From Burkholderiales bacterium (GTDB lineage: Bacteria > Pseudomonadota > Gammaproteobacteria > Burkholderiales > Burkholderiaceae_C): DNA of 35,750 nucleotides. The notes below the pieces were generated by a model that was not told the origin of the DNA, did not search any database, and saw only the letters and a program-made list of their open reading frames with translations. A program made the translations under genes and the position numbers. Position 1 is the stretch's first letter. Every line of letters starts with the position of its first letter. The stretch is from NCBI GenBank assembly GCA_947446855.1, contig CANFIH010000022.1, positions 1-35,750 of the forward strand, in the 5' to 3' direction. This document shows, piece by piece, positions 34,146 through 35,750 of this stretch.

Positions 34146-34310
34146 CGAAGTCCGGCAAGTGAGATGGAGCTCCCGATGGCGGTCGTGGCGAACCATTGCA
34201 AACGAAACGCTTGACTACCCATGCGCCGTGCAGCGTACCAACAGCCGGTCTTGGTAGGTCCTTAGGAACGCAGCAACGCAGCGGTAAGCAGGAGGGGTAA
34301 GGGCGGGCGA

Positions 34311-35003
34311 TCAGCCCAGGTGCTTTCCCGCCTCCCGGCGCGTCAGACCCGACAAGCGCTGCACATGCTCTGACAAAAAAGCACGCACGGTCTCGGGCCT
34401 GGTGCGGGCGTAGTCGCGCAGCGCCCAGCCAATGGCTTTTCGGATGAAGAAGTCTGTTTCCGGGGCCAATGCCAGGGCGTAGCGCAGCAATCGCGCCTCG
34501 TCGGTCTGCGCCTTCCAGCCCAGTTGGTGCAGCATGGCCACGCGGCGCACCCACAGGTTGGAATGGCTCAGGCACGCATCCATCAGGCGCTGTCCATCCA
34601 GCTTTCCGCCCCGCGCCTGCAACACCAGGTCGCCCACCACACCCGCCAGCCCATCCACGGTGTCCCACCACGCTTTGCGCTGCACCAGTTGCAGCAGACG
34701 CGGCAAGCTGTCCAGGTCCAGCTGGCCATGGTGTTTGCCCAGCAAGTCCACCGCCACATACTGGAATTCGCGCTCGGGCAGGTCCCACAGGGCTTCGGCC
34801 AGCGCCAAGAGCTCGGGGGCAGTCCAGCGGGTCAACCGGGGTAAGCCGCGCAAGGCCTGGCGGCGGGGGGTGGCGCGTATGCCCAAAAATGCAAACTGGT
34901 CCAGCATGTAGGCGCGCATGGGCACTGCCTGCGCTGCATCGGCCAGCGGGCACAGGGCGGCTTGGATCTGTGACAGTAGCGCTGTCACAGCGGCAGTTGT
35001 CAT
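34311..35003 (-). CDS. DNA alkylation repair protein (AlkD-like HEAT-repeat DNA glycosylase)
   Basis: 230 residues, all-helical HEAT-like repeats. Recognisable segments are RAYMLDQFAFLGIRATPRRQ, EREFQYVAVDLL, VQRKAWWDTVDGLAGVVGDL, NLWVRRVAMLHQL and FFIRKAIGWALRDYARTRPE. The Trp and Asp in WWDTVD and the Trp in GWALRDYA correspond to the lesion-binding residues of AlkD, which removes alkylated purines without base flipping. ATG at 35003 overlaps the thioredoxin-like gene stop by 4 bases, so the two are translationally coupled. Confidence 0.9.
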   Translation of the reverse strand: MTTAAVTALLSQIQAALCPLADAAQAVPMRAYMLDQFAFLGIRATPRRQALRGLPRLTRWTAPELLALAEALWDLPEREFQYVAVDLLGKHHGQLDLDSLPRLLQLVQRKAWWDTVDGLAGVVGDLVLQARGGKLDGQRLMDACLSHSNLWVRRVAMLHQLGWKAQTDEARLLRYALALAPETDFFIRKAIGWALRDYARTRPETVRAFLSEHVQRLSGLTRREAGKHLG

Positions 35004-35326
35004 GCGAGGTTCAGCGCGGCCGCAATGTCGGCGGCCTGGGTGGGGCGCACCAGGCGCGCGACTTCCTGTCCGTCACGCAGCAGCACCAGCGTGGGCCAGA
35101 GCTTGACGCGGTAGCTACGCCCCAGCGGGCGACCCGGTCCGTCCTCCACCTTGACGTGGCGCCACTGGGGGTGTTGTGACAGCACCTGGTCCAGCGCAGG
35201 CTGGGCCGCGCGGCAGTGTCCGCACCAGGGGGTGCCGAATTCGAGCAGGGTCAGGCCCGGCAAGGCGTCCACTTCAGCACGCGCCGGGGCTTCGGTTTCG
35301 CGGAGATAGGGTGGGGGCATACGCAT
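35000..35326 (-). CDS. Thioredoxin family protein
   Basis: 108 residues with the thioredoxin fold. The redox site is FGTPWCGHCRAAQPAL (CGHC rather than CGPC) and the cis-Pro region is LWPTLVLLRDGQEV. There is no signal peptide, so it is cytoplasmic. The His in CGHC suggests a more oxidising, disulfide-isomerase-like potential than classic thioredoxin. Start ATG at 35326, or two codons later at 35320; neither has a strong ribosome binding site. Cotranscribed with the AlkD-like gene. Confidence 0.88.
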   Translation of the reverse strand: MRMPPPYLRETEAPARAEVDALPGLTLLEFGTPWCGHCRAAQPALDQVLSQHPQWRHVKVEDGPGRPLGRSYRVKLWPTLVLLRDGQEVARLVRPTQAADIAAALNLA

Positions 35327-35353
35327 GCCCGGATTGTGGCCCAGGGGCCCGCG

Positions 35354-35750
35354 CTAGTTCCAGCCCGCGTCCACCTTGAACTCCTGTGCGGTGCACATCG
35401 CGCCATCGTCGGAGGCCAGAAACAGTGCCATGCGCGCCACATCCGAGGGCTGCAGCTTGTCGGGCAGGCACTGGTTGCGCTGGATGTCTTTTTCACCTTC
35501 CTCGTTGAGCCAGAGTTTGATCTGGCGCTCGGTCATGACCCAGCCCGGCGAGATGGTGTTGACGCGGATGCGGTCCTGCCCGAGGCTGCCGGCCAGGCCG
35601 CGCGTGAGGCCGTTGACGGCCGACTTGGCGATGGCATAGCAGGGGTAGGTGCTGCCCTTGGTCTGCCAGCCCGTAGACCCGAAGTTGATGATGGAACCAA
35701 AGCCCAGACGCTTCATGCCGGGGACGATGGCCTGGATGGCGAAGAAGGCC
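35354..35750 (-). CDS. SDR family sugar 1-dehydrogenase-like protein (XylB-type), N-terminus outside the window
   Basis: The last 131 residues of a short-chain dehydrogenase; the Rossmann Gly motif lies beyond the right edge. The catalytic Ser lies in INFGSTGW and the YxxxK pair in CYAIAKSAVNG. ISPGWVMTERQ and MALFLASDDGAMCTAQEF with terminal DAGWN resemble Caulobacter xylose dehydrogenase XylB from memory. Oxidation of an aldose at C1 to the lactone would feed the dehydratases at 30222-32946. Other SDR roles remain possible without the N-terminus. Confidence 0.82.
   Translation of the reverse strand, partial: AFFAIQAIVPGMKRLGFGSIINFGSTGWQTKGSTYPCYAIAKSAVNGLTRGLAGSLGQDRIRVNTISPGWVMTERQIKLWLNEEGEKDIQRNQCLPDKLQPSDVARMALFLASDDGAMCTAQEFKVDAGWN

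Noticed and set aside
33743-34953. Possible antisense genes over the LysR and AlkD-like genes, including the 283-codon frame at 34102-34953
   Set aside because: Shadow frames of the AlkD-like and LysR genes, rich in Gly, Ala, Pro and Arg without motifs.

Overview
The window looks like chromosomal DNA of a metabolically versatile betaproteobacterium, most likely of the Comamonadaceae (Rhodoferax, Polaromonas, Hydrogenophaga or Acidovorax type). The basis is high GC, the style of the proteins, and neighbourhoods combining aerobic CO dehydrogenase, a ChvE-type sugar transporter and many LysR, AraC and LacI regulators. No rRNA, tRNA, CRISPR array or intact insertion sequence was seen. The genus is inference.

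Region 1 (1-6662) is a carbon monoxide oxidation locus. On the minus strand it reads rcoM, a 730-base repeat-rich gap, then coxM, coxS and coxL (coxL runs off the left edge). CoxL carries AYRCSFR, the signature of form I (genuine Mo-Cu) CO dehydrogenase, and CoxM carries both FAD motifs at the expected positions. RcoM is a PAS-LytTR protein with His, Cys and Met at plausible haem-ligand positions. Divergent from rcoM are an unknown Met-rich membrane protein and an XdhC/CoxI-family maturation factor. An alanine dehydrogenase (6635-7747) converges on the latter.

Region 2 (8394-17845) is a nine-gene minus-strand operon. It encodes two Gfo/Idh/MocA oxidoreductases, two xylose-isomerase-like TIM barrels, an RbsABC-type sugar importer, a small ABM-domain protein and its own LacI regulator. 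Two palindromic LacI-type operators lie just upstream. The first oxidoreductase resembles levoglucosan dehydrogenase, and the enzyme set fits a 3-keto-sugar route of oxidation, elimination, hydration and reduction. The block is bracketed by inverted 114-bp degenerate repeats, and a broken mazF lies at its promoter-proximal side.

Region 3 (18774-25897) is mixed: an Lrp regulator divergent from ornithine cyclodeaminase, a GlxA-like AraC regulator, a TMEM175-like channel, DAHP synthase, a second AraC regulator, a VOC protein and a RES-Xre toxin-antitoxin pair.

Region 4 (26022-35750) holds chvE-mmsA-mmsB (multiple-sugar import, with an intrinsic terminator after chvE). It also holds a UxaA/GarD-family dehydratase, a XylX-like FAH-family dehydratase and a divergent GbpR-like LysR regulator. 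A XylB-like SDR sugar dehydrogenase is cut by the right edge. Together these suggest non-phosphorylative sugar or sugar-acid degradation towards 2-oxoglutarate. An AlkD-like DNA glycosylase and a thioredoxin-like protein sit between.
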